8,136 bases of DNA from Limimaricola sp041580155 (GCA_041580155.1 JBFGEI010000130.1:1-8136), one strand, 5' to 3'. Counted from the first letter of the stretch, positions 1 to 6,891 are shown. A program made the numbers and translations. Notes: a model not told the origin generated them from the letters alone.

Positions 1-908
1 CCGACCCCGGCCAGGACGACGCGGTGGCGATCCTTCTGGCGCTGGCCTCGCCCGAACTCGAGGTGCTCGGCATCACCGCGGTGGCGGGCAACGTGCCGCT
101 GGCGTTGACGGCGCGCAACGCGCGGCAGGTCTGCGAACTGGCCGGGCGCCGCGAGATCCCGGTCTTCGCCGGCTGCGACGCGCCGCTGTCGCGCAAGCTG
201 GTGACCGCCGAGCACGTGCATGGCAAGACCGGGCTAGACGGCATCGCCCTGCCCGAGCCGCAGATGCCGCTGCAGCCGCGCCACGCGGTCGATTTCATCA
301 TCGAGACGCTGCGCGACGAGCCCCCCGGCAGCGTCACGCTCTGCGCGCTCGGCCCGCTGACCAATCTCGCGACCGCCTTTGCCAAGGCGCCCGAAATCGT
401 CGGCAACATCGCCGAGATCGTGCTGATGGGCGGCGCCTATTTCGAGGTCGGCAACATCACCCCGGCCGCCGAGTTCAACATCTACGTCGACCCCGAGGCC
501 GCGAAGCTCGTGTTCGACTGCGGCCGGCCGATCACCGTGATGCCGCTCGACGTGACGCACAAGGCGCTGACCTCGAAGCAGTGGATTGCCGGGATGCGGT
601 CGCTGGGCCGGATCGGCGAGGTGGTCGCCAGCTGGACCGACTTCTTCGAGCGCTTCGACGTCGCGAAATACGGATCCGAGGGCGCGCCGCTGCATGATCC
701 CTGCGTGATCGGCTGGCTGCTGCGGCCCGAGCTTTTCTCGGGGCGCCGGATCAACGTCGAGATCGAGACCGGCTCCGAGCTGACGCTCGGCATGACCGTC
801 GCCGACTGGTGGGGCGTCACCGACCGGCCGGCCAATGCCTTCTTCATCGGCGATCTCGACGCAGCCGGGTTCTTCGCGCTGCTGACCGAGCGGATCGGTC
901 GGCTCTGA
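1..908 (+). CDS. Nucleoside hydrolase (inosine/uridine-preferring family), 5' end cut by window
   Basis: This enzyme hydrolyses the N-glycosidic bond of ribonucleosides to ribose and a free base, normally in cytoplasmic purine/pyrimidine salvage. The reading frame is already open at the left edge: codons from position 3 read DPGQDDAV, the end of the family's DxDxxxDD calcium- and ribose-binding signature, so only a few N-terminal residues are missing. The GTG at 24 is therefore an internal codon, not the start. Further family motifs are ITAVAGN, GPLTNLA, VLMGGA, EFNIYVDPEAA (nucleoside contacts) and LHDP at 690-701, whose His and Asp match the catalytic His and calcium-binding Asp of characterised members. 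About 301 residues are visible, and members usually have about 310-320, so it looks intact. The Gln in DPGQDD replaces the more familiar Ile, Val or His, a position known to vary. Base preference cannot be read from sequence alone. Any upstream operon partner lies outside the window. Confidence 0.93.
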   Translation, partial: DPGQDDAVAILLALASPELEVLGITAVAGNVPLALTARNARQVCELAGRREIPVFAGCDAPLSRKLVTAEHVHGKTGLDGIALPEPQMPLQPRHAVDFIIETLRDEPPGSVTLCALGPLTNLATAFAKAPEIVGNIAEIVLMGGAYFEVGNITPAAEFNIYVDPEAAKLVFDCGRPITVMPLDVTHKALTSKQWIAGMRSLGRIGEVVASWTDFFERFDVAKYGSEGAPLHDPCVIGWLLRPELFSGRRINVEIETGSELTLGMTVADWWGVTDRPANAFFIGDLDAAGFFALLTERIGRL

Positions 909-909
909 C

Positions 910-921
910 CACAGGCCTGTG
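910..921. repeat. Perfect 12-bp palindrome just after the nucleoside hydrolase stop
   Basis: CACAGGCCTGTG is perfectly self-complementary and begins 2 nt after the TGA stop. It has no loop and no T-tract, so it is a poor intrinsic terminator. It could be a protein-binding site or chance. The rest of the 122-bp gap before selO holds a short AT-richer island (about 947-966) that might carry the selO promoter, but I could not find a convincing -35/-10 pair. Confidence 0.3.
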
Positions 922-1030
922 CGGCGGCTGCGTCCGGTCGCCATGCGTATTTGCGGAACAAAATAGCGGGCCGCGTCGATTTCGGCGCCATGCCGCTTGG
1001 TTCGGCCGCGCAACGACATAGATCGGGACC

Positions 1031-2446
1031 ATGAACCTGCACATCCCCTTCGACAACAGCTACGCCCGGCTGCCAGACCGCCTGTTCACCCGGCAGGCGC
1101 CGGTGCCGGTGGCCGCGCCTGGCTGGATCGCCCTGAATGCGGGCCTGGCCCGCGAGCTGGGGCTCGACCCGGAACTGCTGCGGTCGGACGCGGGGCTGCA
1201 GGTCTTCGCCGGCAACGCGGTGGCCGAGGGGTCGGAGCCGCTGGCGCAGCTTTACGCCGGGCACCAGTTCGGCAGCTGGAACCCGCAGCTTGGCGACGGC
1301 CGGGCGATCCTTTTGGGCGAGATCGTCGGACCCGACGGGCAGCGCCGCGACCTCCAGCTGAAGGGCTCGGGGCGGACGCCCTACAGCAGGATGGGCGACG
1401 GCCGGGCCTGGCTCGGGCCGGTCCTGCGCGAATACCTGACCAGCGAGGCGATGGCCGCGATGGGGGTACCGACGACCCGCGCGCTCGCCGCCGTCAGCAC
1501 CGGCGAGCAGGTGCAGCGCGAGACCGCGCTGCCCGGCGCGATCCTGACCCGGGTCGCCGCCAGCCATATCCGCGTCGGCACCTTCCAGGTGCTGGCGGCG
1601 CGCGGCGACATCGAGGGGCTGTGGGCGCTGGCCGATCACGTCATCGAGCGGCATTACCCGGACGCCGACGGCATCCCGGCGCTGCTGGCGCAGATGGTGG
1701 CGCGACAGGCCGAGCTGATCGCGCAGTGGATGAGCCTCGGGTTCATCCACGGGGTGATGAACACCGACAATTGCTCGATCGCCGGCGAGACCATCGATTA
1801 CGGTCCCTGCGCCTTCATGGACGCCTACCACCCGGCGCGGGTGTTTTCGTCGATCGACGTGCAGGGGCGCTATGCCTACGGCAACCAGCCGCAGATCGCG
1901 CTGTGGAACATCGCCCAGTTCGCCACCGCGCTGGTGCCGCTGATGCCGGACCAGCAGCAGGCGGTCGACGCGTTCACCGCGATCATCAACCGGTTCGCCG
2001 ATCTCTACCAGTCGGCTTGGCTGCGCCGGTTCGGCGCCAAGCTCGGCATCGCGGCGCCGGTCGAGGCCGACCGGGCGCTGATCGAGGCGCTGCTCGGCCG
2101 GATGACCGAGGAGCGGGCCGATTTCACCAACACCTTCCGGGCGTTGACTGAAGACCGGCCCGAGACCGGCTTTGCCGATCCGGTCGGCGCCAGCGGCTGG
2201 ATCGACGCCTGGCGGGCGCGCGGCCCGGACCTGCGGCTGATGGCCGCCGCCAACCCGGCGGTGATCCCGCGGCTGCACCGGATCGAAGCTGTGATCGCCG
2301 CCGGCACCGCGGGCGACCTGGCGCCGTTCCGGGAAATGCTGGCGGTCGTCACCGATCCCTACGCGGCGATCGACGGCCCGCGCGCCCGCTACGCGCAGCC
2401 GCCCGATCCGGACGAACAAGTGGACAAGACCTACTGTGGTACTTAG
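1031..2446 (+). CDS. selO: Protein adenylyltransferase SelO (YdiU/UPF0061 family)
   Basis: SelO has a protein-kinase fold but binds ATP in a flipped orientation and transfers AMP to Ser/Thr/Tyr of target proteins. In E. coli it has been linked to oxidative-stress handling through S-glutathionylation proteins. The 471 residues are close to the usual bacterial length (about 480). Visible motifs are YAGHQFGSWNPQLGDGRA (glycine-rich region, about residues 75-92), KGSGRTPYSR with Lys111, and HGVMNTDN (His240, Asp246) followed by DYGPC (Asp256). The two Asp match the metal-binding catalytic pair, the second being the DFG-like Asp. The protein ends KTYCGT, with Cys at the antepenultimate position where animal SelO carries selenocysteine, so the C terminus is complete. 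An in-frame TAG at 1019 leaves ATG 1031 as the only plausible start. The Shine-Dalgarno is poor (CGGGA only 2 nt away). The kinase gene begins 24 bp downstream. Confidence 0.95.
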   Translation: MNLHIPFDNSYARLPDRLFTRQAPVPVAAPGWIALNAGLARELGLDPELLRSDAGLQVFAGNAVAEGSEPLAQLYAGHQFGSWNPQLGDGRAILLGEIVGPDGQRRDLQLKGSGRTPYSRMGDGRAWLGPVLREYLTSEAMAAMGVPTTRALAAVSTGEQVQRETALPGAILTRVAASHIRVGTFQVLAARGDIEGLWALADHVIERHYPDADGIPALLAQMVARQAELIAQWMSLGFIHGVMNTDNCSIAGETIDYGPCAFMDAYHPARVFSSIDVQGRYAYGNQPQIALWNIAQFATALVPLMPDQQQAVDAFTAIINRFADLYQSAWLRRFGAKLGIAAPVEADRALIEALLGRMTEERADFTNTFRALTEDRPETGFADPVGASGWIDAWRARGPDLRLMAAANPAVIPRLHRIEAVIAAGTAGDLAPFREMLAVVTDPYAAIDGPRARYAQPPDPDEQVDKTYCGT

Positions 2447-2470
2447 AACCGGCGTAGCCGCGGTTCGGGC

Positions 2471-3622
2471 ATGATGCGCCGGACCAGTGATTTTGATGCG
2501 AGGGTCCCGAGTTTGCGCGACTGTTTCGATGACCAGACCCACCAGCGGGTCGACGCGATCCGGTCGCTGGGAATCATGGACAGCGACGACGAGGCCGATT
2601 TCGACGAGATCGCCGCCTATGCCTCGGAGATCTGCGGCACCCCGGTGGCGCTGATCACCCTGGTCGACGGCGAACGGCAATGGGCCAAGGCGGCGCATGG
2701 CACCGACCAGCGGCACTACACGCTGACCGAGTCGATCTGCGCGCATGGCTTCGACGGCACCGATTTTCTCGAGATCGAGGACACCCTCCTTGACGAGCGG
2801 ACCCGCAACAACCCGCTGGTCCAGGGCGAAACCAACCTGCGGTATTACGGCGGCGCCGTGCTGAAGCTGGGCGACACCACGCCGATCGGCGCGCTCTGCG
2901 TGCTTGATACCCAGCCGCGCAAGCTGCCCGAAAGCAGCAAGCGGCTGCTGCGCATCCTGGCCCGGCAGGTGACCCGGCGGATGGAGTTGCGGCGCGCTCT
3001 CACCGCGCAAGAAACCCTGGCCCGCGAGGTCGATCACCGGGTCAAGAACTCGTTGCAGATGGTGACCTCGATGGTGCGGATCCAGCGGTCGCGGGCGCAA
3101 AGCGAGGAAACCCGCGACGCGCTGGGCGAGACCATCGACCGGCTGTCGGCGATTTCGCAGCTGCATGCCGAACTGCACCGGGTCTCGGCGCGCAACGAGA
3201 TCGCGCTCGACCGGTTTCTCGCCGACATCCTGCGGCACCTGGGCGCCAACCTGCCCGAAGGGGTGACGCTCGACAGCCGTCTGGTCCCGCTGACCGTGCC
3301 GTCGGAGATCGCGGCCTCGCTGGCGCTGATCATCAACGAGGCGGTGGCGAACTCCGTCAAGCACGCCTTCGGCGGCGGATCGGGCGGGCGCATCACCGTG
3401 GAGCTGTCGGTGACCGGCAGCACCGCCAAGGTGGTGATTTCCGACGATGGCGACGGCTCCGTTGCGGAGCCGGACCCGGCCGGGCGCGTCGGTCTCGGGC
3501 GGCAGATCATCGACGCCTCGGTCAGCCGAATCGACGGCGAGATCCACCGCAGCACCGGCAGCGACGGCATGTCGATCGAGATCAGCTTTCCGGCGGCGCC
3601 GCTGGCCGCGGTCCCGGTCTGA
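2471..3622 (+). CDS. GAF-domain sensor histidine kinase, HisKA_2 type
   Basis: This is a soluble two-component sensor kinase: it should autophosphorylate on His and pass phosphate to a response regulator, none of which is encoded in the window. The N-terminal region, about residues 25-170, is a GAF domain (GIMDSDDEADFDEI, LVDGERQW, TESICAH, RYYGGAVLKL, IGALCVLD). It is followed by a short helical linker and an H-box EVDHRVKNSLQ with phospho-acceptor His189. The HATPase domain has an N-box with Asn289, Glu290 and Asn294 (INEAVANSVKHAF), a G1 box DDGDG at 325-329, and a GRVGLGRQI G2 loop. The H-box resembles HisKA_2 (LOV/GAF-HK relatives), and I see no HWE motif. No transmembrane segment or signal peptide is visible, so it should sense a cytoplasmic cue. 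Tandem ATGs stand at 2471 and 2474 with no clear Shine-Dalgarno. It lies 24 bp after selO in the same frame, which suggests co-transcription and reinitiation. The ligand is unknown. Confidence 0.9.
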   Translation: MMRRTSDFDARVPSLRDCFDDQTHQRVDAIRSLGIMDSDDEADFDEIAAYASEICGTPVALITLVDGERQWAKAAHGTDQRHYTLTESICAHGFDGTDFLEIEDTLLDERTRNNPLVQGETNLRYYGGAVLKLGDTTPIGALCVLDTQPRKLPESSKRLLRILARQVTRRMELRRALTAQETLAREVDHRVKNSLQMVTSMVRIQRSRAQSEETRDALGETIDRLSAISQLHAELHRVSARNEIALDRFLADILRHLGANLPEGVTLDSRLVPLTVPSEIAASLALIINEAVANSVKHAFGGGSGGRITVELSVTGSTAKVVISDDGDGSVAEPDPAGRVGLGRQIIDASVSRIDGEIHRSTGSDGMSIEISFPAAPLAAVPV

Positions 3623-3647
3623 TCACACAGTATTCCTGAAGCGGGTT

Positions 3648-3678
3648 GCCCCCGGTCCCCGCGAGAGGGTCCGGGGGC
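3648..3678. terminator. GC-rich hairpin between convergent genes, likely bidirectional terminator
   Basis: GCCCCCGG (3648-3655) pairs perfectly with CCGGGGGC (3671-3678). After one T:T mismatch, CCC (3657-3659) pairs with GGG (3667-3669), closing a 7-nt loop. It starts 25 bp after the histidine kinase stop and lies 7 bp past the end of the opposing cyclophilin gene, so it can serve both strands. Neither side has a T-tract, so termination may need Rho or may rely on the hairpin protecting 3' ends. Confidence 0.6.
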
Positions 3679-3681
3679 GGT

Positions 3682-3700
3682 CGCGTCACTCGGTGACGCG
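3682..3700 (-). terminator. Second hairpin overlapping the stop codon of the exported cyclophilin
   Basis: CGCGTCAC (3682-3689) pairs perfectly over 8 bp with GTGACGCG (3693-3700) around a 3-nt loop. On the minus strand the stem includes the last codons and the TGA stop (3688-3686) of the cyclophilin gene. It sits only 3 bp from the larger hairpin at 3648-3678, so transcripts from the minus strand would end in two stacked stem-loops. There is no U-run. Confidence 0.4.
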
Positions 3701-4231
3701 GACCTCGACCATGCGGTCCGGTTCGCCGACGACGGCGCCGTTGGCGCCCTCGCCGCGCTTGATCGCGTCGAGCACCTCGAGACCTTCGGTCACCTCGCCG
3801 ACCACGGTGTACTGCCCGTTGAGGAAGTCACCCGGCGCGAACATGATGAAGAACTGGCTGTTGGCCGAGTTCGGGTCCTGCGACCGCGCCATGCCGACGA
3901 CGCCGCGGGTGAACGGGATCTCGGAGAACTCGGCTGCCAGATCCGGCTTGTCCGAGCCGCCCATGCCGGCCATCGACAGATCGCCGTCGCCGCGGCCGAA
4001 CTCGACATCGCCGGTCTGCGCCATGAAGCCGTCGATCACCCGGTGAAACACGACGCCGTCATAGGCGCCCTCTTCCGCCAGGGCGGTGATCTGCGCCACA
4101 TGCGCCGGGGCCACGTCGTCGAACAGGTCGATCTTGATGACGCCCTGGGCCTGGCCCGCGACGTCGACCTCGAGCCCGGTGGCAAGCGCCGGGGAACCGG
4201 CCAGCGCGGCCAGGATCGCCAGGCTACGCAT
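3686..4231 (-). CDS. Exported cyclophilin-type peptidyl-prolyl cis-trans isomerase
   Basis: It catalyses cis-trans isomerisation of X-Pro bonds during folding of secreted proteins. The start MRSLAILAALAGSPALA is a short Sec signal peptide with an Ala-Leu-Ala cleavage site after residue 17, so it should act in the periplasm. The cyclophilin core is intact: FHRVIDGFMAQTGD carries Arg64, Phe69, Met70 and Gln72, equivalent to Arg55, Phe60, Met61 and Gln63 of human CypA. NSANSQFFI (121-129) follows. The position of CypA Trp121 is Phe136, as in bacterial cyclophilins that bind cyclosporin weakly. I chose ATG 4231 over an in-frame TTG at 4240 because it puts the signal peptide directly at the N terminus and gives an 8-nt overlap with the upstream gene, with AAGG about 9 nt before it. 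The protein has 181 residues. It is expressed with the cytoplasmic paralogue just upstream, probably by translational coupling. The ppiA-like role is inferred from the signal peptide. Confidence 0.93.
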   Translation of the reverse strand: MRSLAILAALAGSPALATGLEVDVAGQAQGVIKIDLFDDVAPAHVAQITALAEEGAYDGVVFHRVIDGFMAQTGDVEFGRGDGDLSMAGMGGSDKPDLAAEFSEIPFTRGVVGMARSQDPNSANSQFFIMFAPGDFLNGQYTVVGEVTEGLEVLDAIKRGEGANGAVVGEPDRMVEVRVTE

Positions 4232-4730
4232 CGGCGGCAACCTTGACGCTGATCATCCGGTCGGGCGCTGCGGGCGGCTCGCCGCGGGCGATCTTGTCGA
4301 CATGCTCCATGCCCTCGATGACCCGGCCGTAAACGGTGTACTGGCCGTTGAGGAAGTGGTTGTCGCCGAAGTTGATGAAGAACTGCGAGTTGGCGCTGTT
4401 CGGGTTCGACGACCGGGCGGCGCCCAGCGTGCCGCGGTCGTGCGGCAGCTTGGAGAACTCGGCCGGCAGGTCGGGCATGTCGGAGCCGCCGGTGCCGGCG
4501 CGGCGCAGGTTGAAGTCCTTTTCCATGTTGCCGTTGGCGACGTCGCCGGTCTGCGCCATGAAGCCTTCGATCACCCGGTGAAAGGCGACGTTGTCATAGG
4601 CGCCGGCGCGGGCCAGTTCCTTCATCCGCGCGGTGTGCTTTGGCGCCACGTCGGACAGCAGTTCGATGACCACCGGGCCGTTCTTCAGCTCGATGATGAT
4701 CGTGTTCTCGGGATCCTTGATGTCGGCCAT
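4224..4730 (-). CDS. ppiB: Cytoplasmic cyclophilin-type peptidyl-prolyl cis-trans isomerase (PpiB-like)
   Basis: This prolyl isomerase has no signal peptide: the start MADIKDPENTIIIEL runs straight into the first beta strand, so it acts in the cytoplasm. The catalytic segment FHRVIEGFMAQTGD supplies Arg52, Phe57, Met58 and Gln60, NSANSQFFI lies at 111-119, and Phe126 replaces the Trp of eukaryotic CypA. Its 168 residues fit E. coli PpiB (about 164). The start is supported by a strong Shine-Dalgarno AGGAGGG (4741-4735) 4 nt before the ATG. It is the first gene of a two-gene minus-strand unit, and its TAG stop overlaps the start of the exported paralogue. The two share long motifs (FHRVI-GFMAQTGD, PNSANSQFFI, FLNGQYTV), pointing to an old tandem duplication. 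It is transcribed divergently from pgk. Confidence 0.95.
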   Translation of the reverse strand: MADIKDPENTIIIELKNGPVVIELLSDVAPKHTARMKELARAGAYDNVAFHRVIEGFMAQTGDVANGNMEKDFNLRRAGTGGSDMPDLPAEFSKLPHDRGTLGAARSSNPNSANSQFFINFGDNHFLNGQYTVYGRVIEGMEHVDKIARGEPPAAPDRMISVKVAADA

Positions 4731-4760
4731 CGGGCCCTCCTATCTCTGTATCTGCGGCAA

Positions 4761-4789
4761 GACATATGGTGCGGGGCCAGACTTGCCAA
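4761..4789 (-). promoter_or_regulatory. Candidate sigma-70-like promoter for the cyclophilin pair
   Basis: On the minus strand TTGGCA (4789-4784, 5 of 6 to TTGACA) is followed after exactly 17 nt by TATGTC (4766-4761, 3 of 6 to TATAAT), with the ATG about 30 nt further on. It lies in the 123-bp divergent gap before pgk. The -10 match is weak, so this is a candidate only. I found no equally good promoter for pgk on the plus strand. Confidence 0.3.
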
Positions 4790-4853
4790 CCGGCTTGAGA
4801 GGCTGACCTGCAAGCGGTATCGAGAGGCAGCAATGAACCGGAAAGGGCACGGC

Positions 4854-6044
4854 ATGGGCTGGAAGACACTGGACGACATGGATCTCGCGGGACAGCGGGT
4901 TCTCGTGCGGGTGGACGTCAACGTCCCGATCGAAGGCGGCCGGGTCACCGATGCCACCCGCATCGAGCGGATCGTGCCGACAGTGACCGACATCGCCGAC
5001 AAGGGCGGCCGGGTGATCCTGCTGGCGCATTTCGACCGGCCCAAGGGCAACGTGGTGCCGGAAATGTCGCTGCGCCAGATCATCCCGGCGCTGGTCCAGG
5101 CGCTGGGCCGCAACGTGGCCTTCGCCGACGACTGCATCGGCGACGCGGCGCGCGCCGCGGTCGCGGCGCTGGACGACGGCCAGGTGCTGCTGCTTGAAAA
5201 CACCCGGTTCCACGCCGGCGAAGAGGCCAACGACGCCGGCTTCGCCGAGGATCTTGCGGCGCTCGGCGACATCTACGTCAACGACGCCTTCTCGGCGGCG
5301 CACCGCGCCCATGCCTCGACCGAGGCGCTGGCCCGGCTGTTGCCCTCGGCCGCCGGCCGGCTGATGGCCGAGGAGCTGTCGGCGCTCGACAAGGCGCTCG
5401 GCAACCCCGAGCGCCCCGTCGTCGCGGTGGTCGGCGGCGCCAAGGTGTCGACCAAGCTCGACCTGCTGTCGAACTTGGTGGAAAAGGTCGACACGCTGGT
5501 GATCGGCGGCGGCATGGCCAACACCTTCCTCGCGGCGCAGGGCATCGACGTCGGCAAGTCGCTGTGCGAGCACGACCTGGCCCAGACCGCGCGCGACATC
5601 GCGCAGAAGGCCGCCGACAAGGGCTGCACCATCCTGCTGCCGCGCGACGTGGTGGTGGCGCGCGAGTTCAAGGCCGGCGCCGACAGCGAGGTGGTGATGG
5701 CCGAGAACTGCCCGGCCGACGCGATGATCCTCGACGCCGGCCCCGACAGCGTGGCGCATGTCGAGATGGCGCTGGAGAACGCCAAGACGCTGGTCTGGAA
5801 CGGCCCGCTCGGCGCCTTCGAGATCGCGCCCTTCGATCGCGGCACGGTGGCGGCGGCGCGCAAGGCCGCCGAGCTGACCCGCGCCGGCAAGCTGGTCTCG
5901 GTGGCCGGTGGCGGCGATACCGTGGCGGCGCTGAACGCGGCCGGGGTGTCGGGCGACTTCTCCTACGTCTCGACCGCCGGCGGCGCCTTCCTCGAGTGGA
6001 TGGAAGGCAAGACCCTGCCCGGCGTCAAGGCGCTGGGCGCATGA
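4854..6044 (+). CDS. pgk: Phosphoglycerate kinase
   Basis: PGK transfers phosphate between 1,3-bisphosphoglycerate and ADP, a reversible cytoplasmic step shared by glycolysis, gluconeogenesis and the Calvin cycle. The 396 residues match the bacterial norm. The N-terminal domain has RVDVNVP (Asp21, Asn23), Arg36, HFDRPKG (His59, Arg62), ENTRFHAGEE (Arg118) and AHRAHAS for 3-phosphoglycerate. The C-terminal domain has GGAKVSTKLD (Lys197, Lys201), GGGMANTF, VWNGPLGAFE and the nucleotide loop GGGDT (352-356). ATG 4854 matches the family start MGWKTLDDMDLAG and has AAAGGG before it. An in-frame ATG at 4833 preceded by GAGAGG would add seven residues and cannot be excluded. One oddity: the usual HFGRPKG has Asp61 in place of Gly. 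The stop overlaps the next gene's ATG, which implies coupled translation. Confidence 0.97.
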   Translation: MGWKTLDDMDLAGQRVLVRVDVNVPIEGGRVTDATRIERIVPTVTDIADKGGRVILLAHFDRPKGNVVPEMSLRQIIPALVQALGRNVAFADDCIGDAARAAVAALDDGQVLLLENTRFHAGEEANDAGFAEDLAALGDIYVNDAFSAAHRAHASTEALARLLPSAAGRLMAEELSALDKALGNPERPVVAVVGGAKVSTKLDLLSNLVEKVDTLVIGGGMANTFLAAQGIDVGKSLCEHDLAQTARDIAQKAADKGCTILLPRDVVVAREFKAGADSEVVMAENCPADAMILDAGPDSVAHVEMALENAKTLVWNGPLGAFEIAPFDRGTVAAARKAAELTRAGKLVSVAGGGDTVAALNAAGVSGDFSYVSTAGGAFLEWMEGKTLPGVKALGA

Positions 6045-6838
6045 GCGGCGCGGCAGAGCGGCCGGCGGCGACGCGCGGCTGGACCCTGATCACCGGCGCC
6101 TCGTCGGGCCTGGGCGTCGAATTCGCACGGATCGCGGCGCGCGGCGGTCATCGGCTGATCTTGTCGGCGCGCTCCGAGGACAAGCTGCAGGCGCTGGCGC
6201 GCGAGTTGGGCGACAAGGTGTCGGTCGAGGTGATCCCGGCCGACCTGTCGAAGCCCGGCGCCGCCGCCAGGCTGTGGGACGCGGCCTGCGACGGCCGCGA
6301 GATCGACATCCTGGTGAACAACGCCGGGCTTGGCCACAAGGGCGGTCTCGGCGCGGCGCTCGAGAAGGAATCCGACATGGTGGCGGTCAACGTCACCGCC
6401 GCGACCGAGCTGATGGGCCGCGCCGTGGTGGCGATGCGCGCCGCCGGTCGCGGGCATGTCCTCAACGTCGCCTCGGTCGCGGGCTACATGCCCGGGCCGC
6501 GGATGGCGGTGTACCACGCCACCAAGGCCTACCTGCTGTCGCTGTCGCAGGCCGCGTCCTTCGAATGCGACGACACCGGGGTCAGCGTCACCGCGCTGTG
6601 CCCCGGGCCGGTCGAGACCGGGTTCTTCGAGGTCGCCGGGCTTGGCGACGGTCCGGGCGGCGCCGCCGGTCGGCCCGCCAAGGCAAGCGACGTGGCGCAG
6701 ACCGGCTGGGAGGCCATGCTGGCGGGGCGCCGCGTGGTGGTGCCGGGCGCCATGATGAAGCTGGTTGCCGCGACCTCGGGCGTGGTGCCGACCAGCGTTC
6801 TCGCCGCGATGGTCACCCGCAGCTACAGCGCCGATTGA
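6041..6838 (+). CDS. Short-chain dehydrogenase/reductase (classical SDR)
   Basis: This is an NAD(P)-dependent oxidoreductase of the classical SDR family; its substrate is not predictable. Motifs appear in the expected order: the Rossmann glycine motif TGASSGLG (18-25), a LILSARSEDKL segment whose Arg suggests NADP(H), the ADLS adenine-site motif, NNAG (93-96), and the catalytic Ser145, Tyr158 and Lys162 in NVASVAGY...YHATK. LCPGPVETGF follows the active site. Its 265 residues are typical, and it resembles the DltE/YqjQ-like group often annotated only as SDR family oxidoreductase. ATG 6041 overlaps the pgk stop as ATGA (6041-6044), so it is almost surely translated from the pgk message by coupling. 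The C-terminal tail (VVVPGAMMKLVAATSGVVP) is mildly hydrophobic, as in SDRs that touch membranes or lipid substrates, but this is weak evidence. Its link to glycolysis is positional only. Confidence 0.92.
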   Translation: MSGAAERPAATRGWTLITGASSGLGVEFARIAARGGHRLILSARSEDKLQALARELGDKVSVEVIPADLSKPGAAARLWDAACDGREIDILVNNAGLGHKGGLGAALEKESDMVAVNVTAATELMGRAVVAMRAAGRGHVLNVASVAGYMPGPRMAVYHATKAYLLSLSQAASFECDDTGVSVTALCPGPVETGFFEVAGLGDGPGGAAGRPAKASDVAQTGWEAMLAGRRVVVPGAMMKLVAATSGVVPTSVLAAMVTRSYSAD

Positions 6839-6856
6839 CGCCGCGACGGCGGCTTT

Positions 6857-6891
6857 GCCACCACCCGGAAAATAGCCGATCGGGTGGTGGC
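6857..6891. repeat. Perfect 11-bp inverted repeat (stem-loop) between the SDR gene and fba
   Basis: GCCACCACCCG (6857-6867) is the exact reverse complement of CGGGTGGTGGC (6881-6891), separated by a 13-nt AT-richer loop (6868-6880). It starts 18 bp after the SDR stop, where a terminator for pgk-SDR would be expected. No T-tract follows, so it may be a Rho-assisted or 3'-protecting hairpin, or a regulatory site for fba. Confidence 0.6.

Noticed and set aside
997..2151. Alternative plus-strand frame inside selO
   Set aside because: It is Arg/Ala/Gly-rich with no motif and overlaps selO, which has all catalytic residues and a conserved C terminus.
2444..2470. Selenocysteine insertion or stop readthrough joining SelO to the kinase
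   Set aside because: The stop is TAG, not TGA. SelO already carries Cys at the selenocysteine position and ends normally, and I see no obvious SECIS-like hairpin.
482..3547. A roughly 1020-codon open frame on the minus strand opposite the nucleoside hydrolase, selO and kinase genes
   Set aside because: Its translation is low-complexity and rich in Arg, Gly, His, Asp and Pro with no domain motif, as expected opposite GC-biased codons. Three well-supported genes occupy the other strand.
4809..4822. Possible second LacI-type operator before pgk (TGCAAGCGGTATCG)
   Set aside because: Only 3 of 7 half-site pairs are complementary, so it is not a convincing palindrome.
4086..4853. Open extension of the pgk frame upstream across both cyclophilin genes
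   Set aside because: It runs antisense to two clear minus-strand genes, and PGK homology starts only at MGWKTLDD. The extension is a GC-bias artefact.
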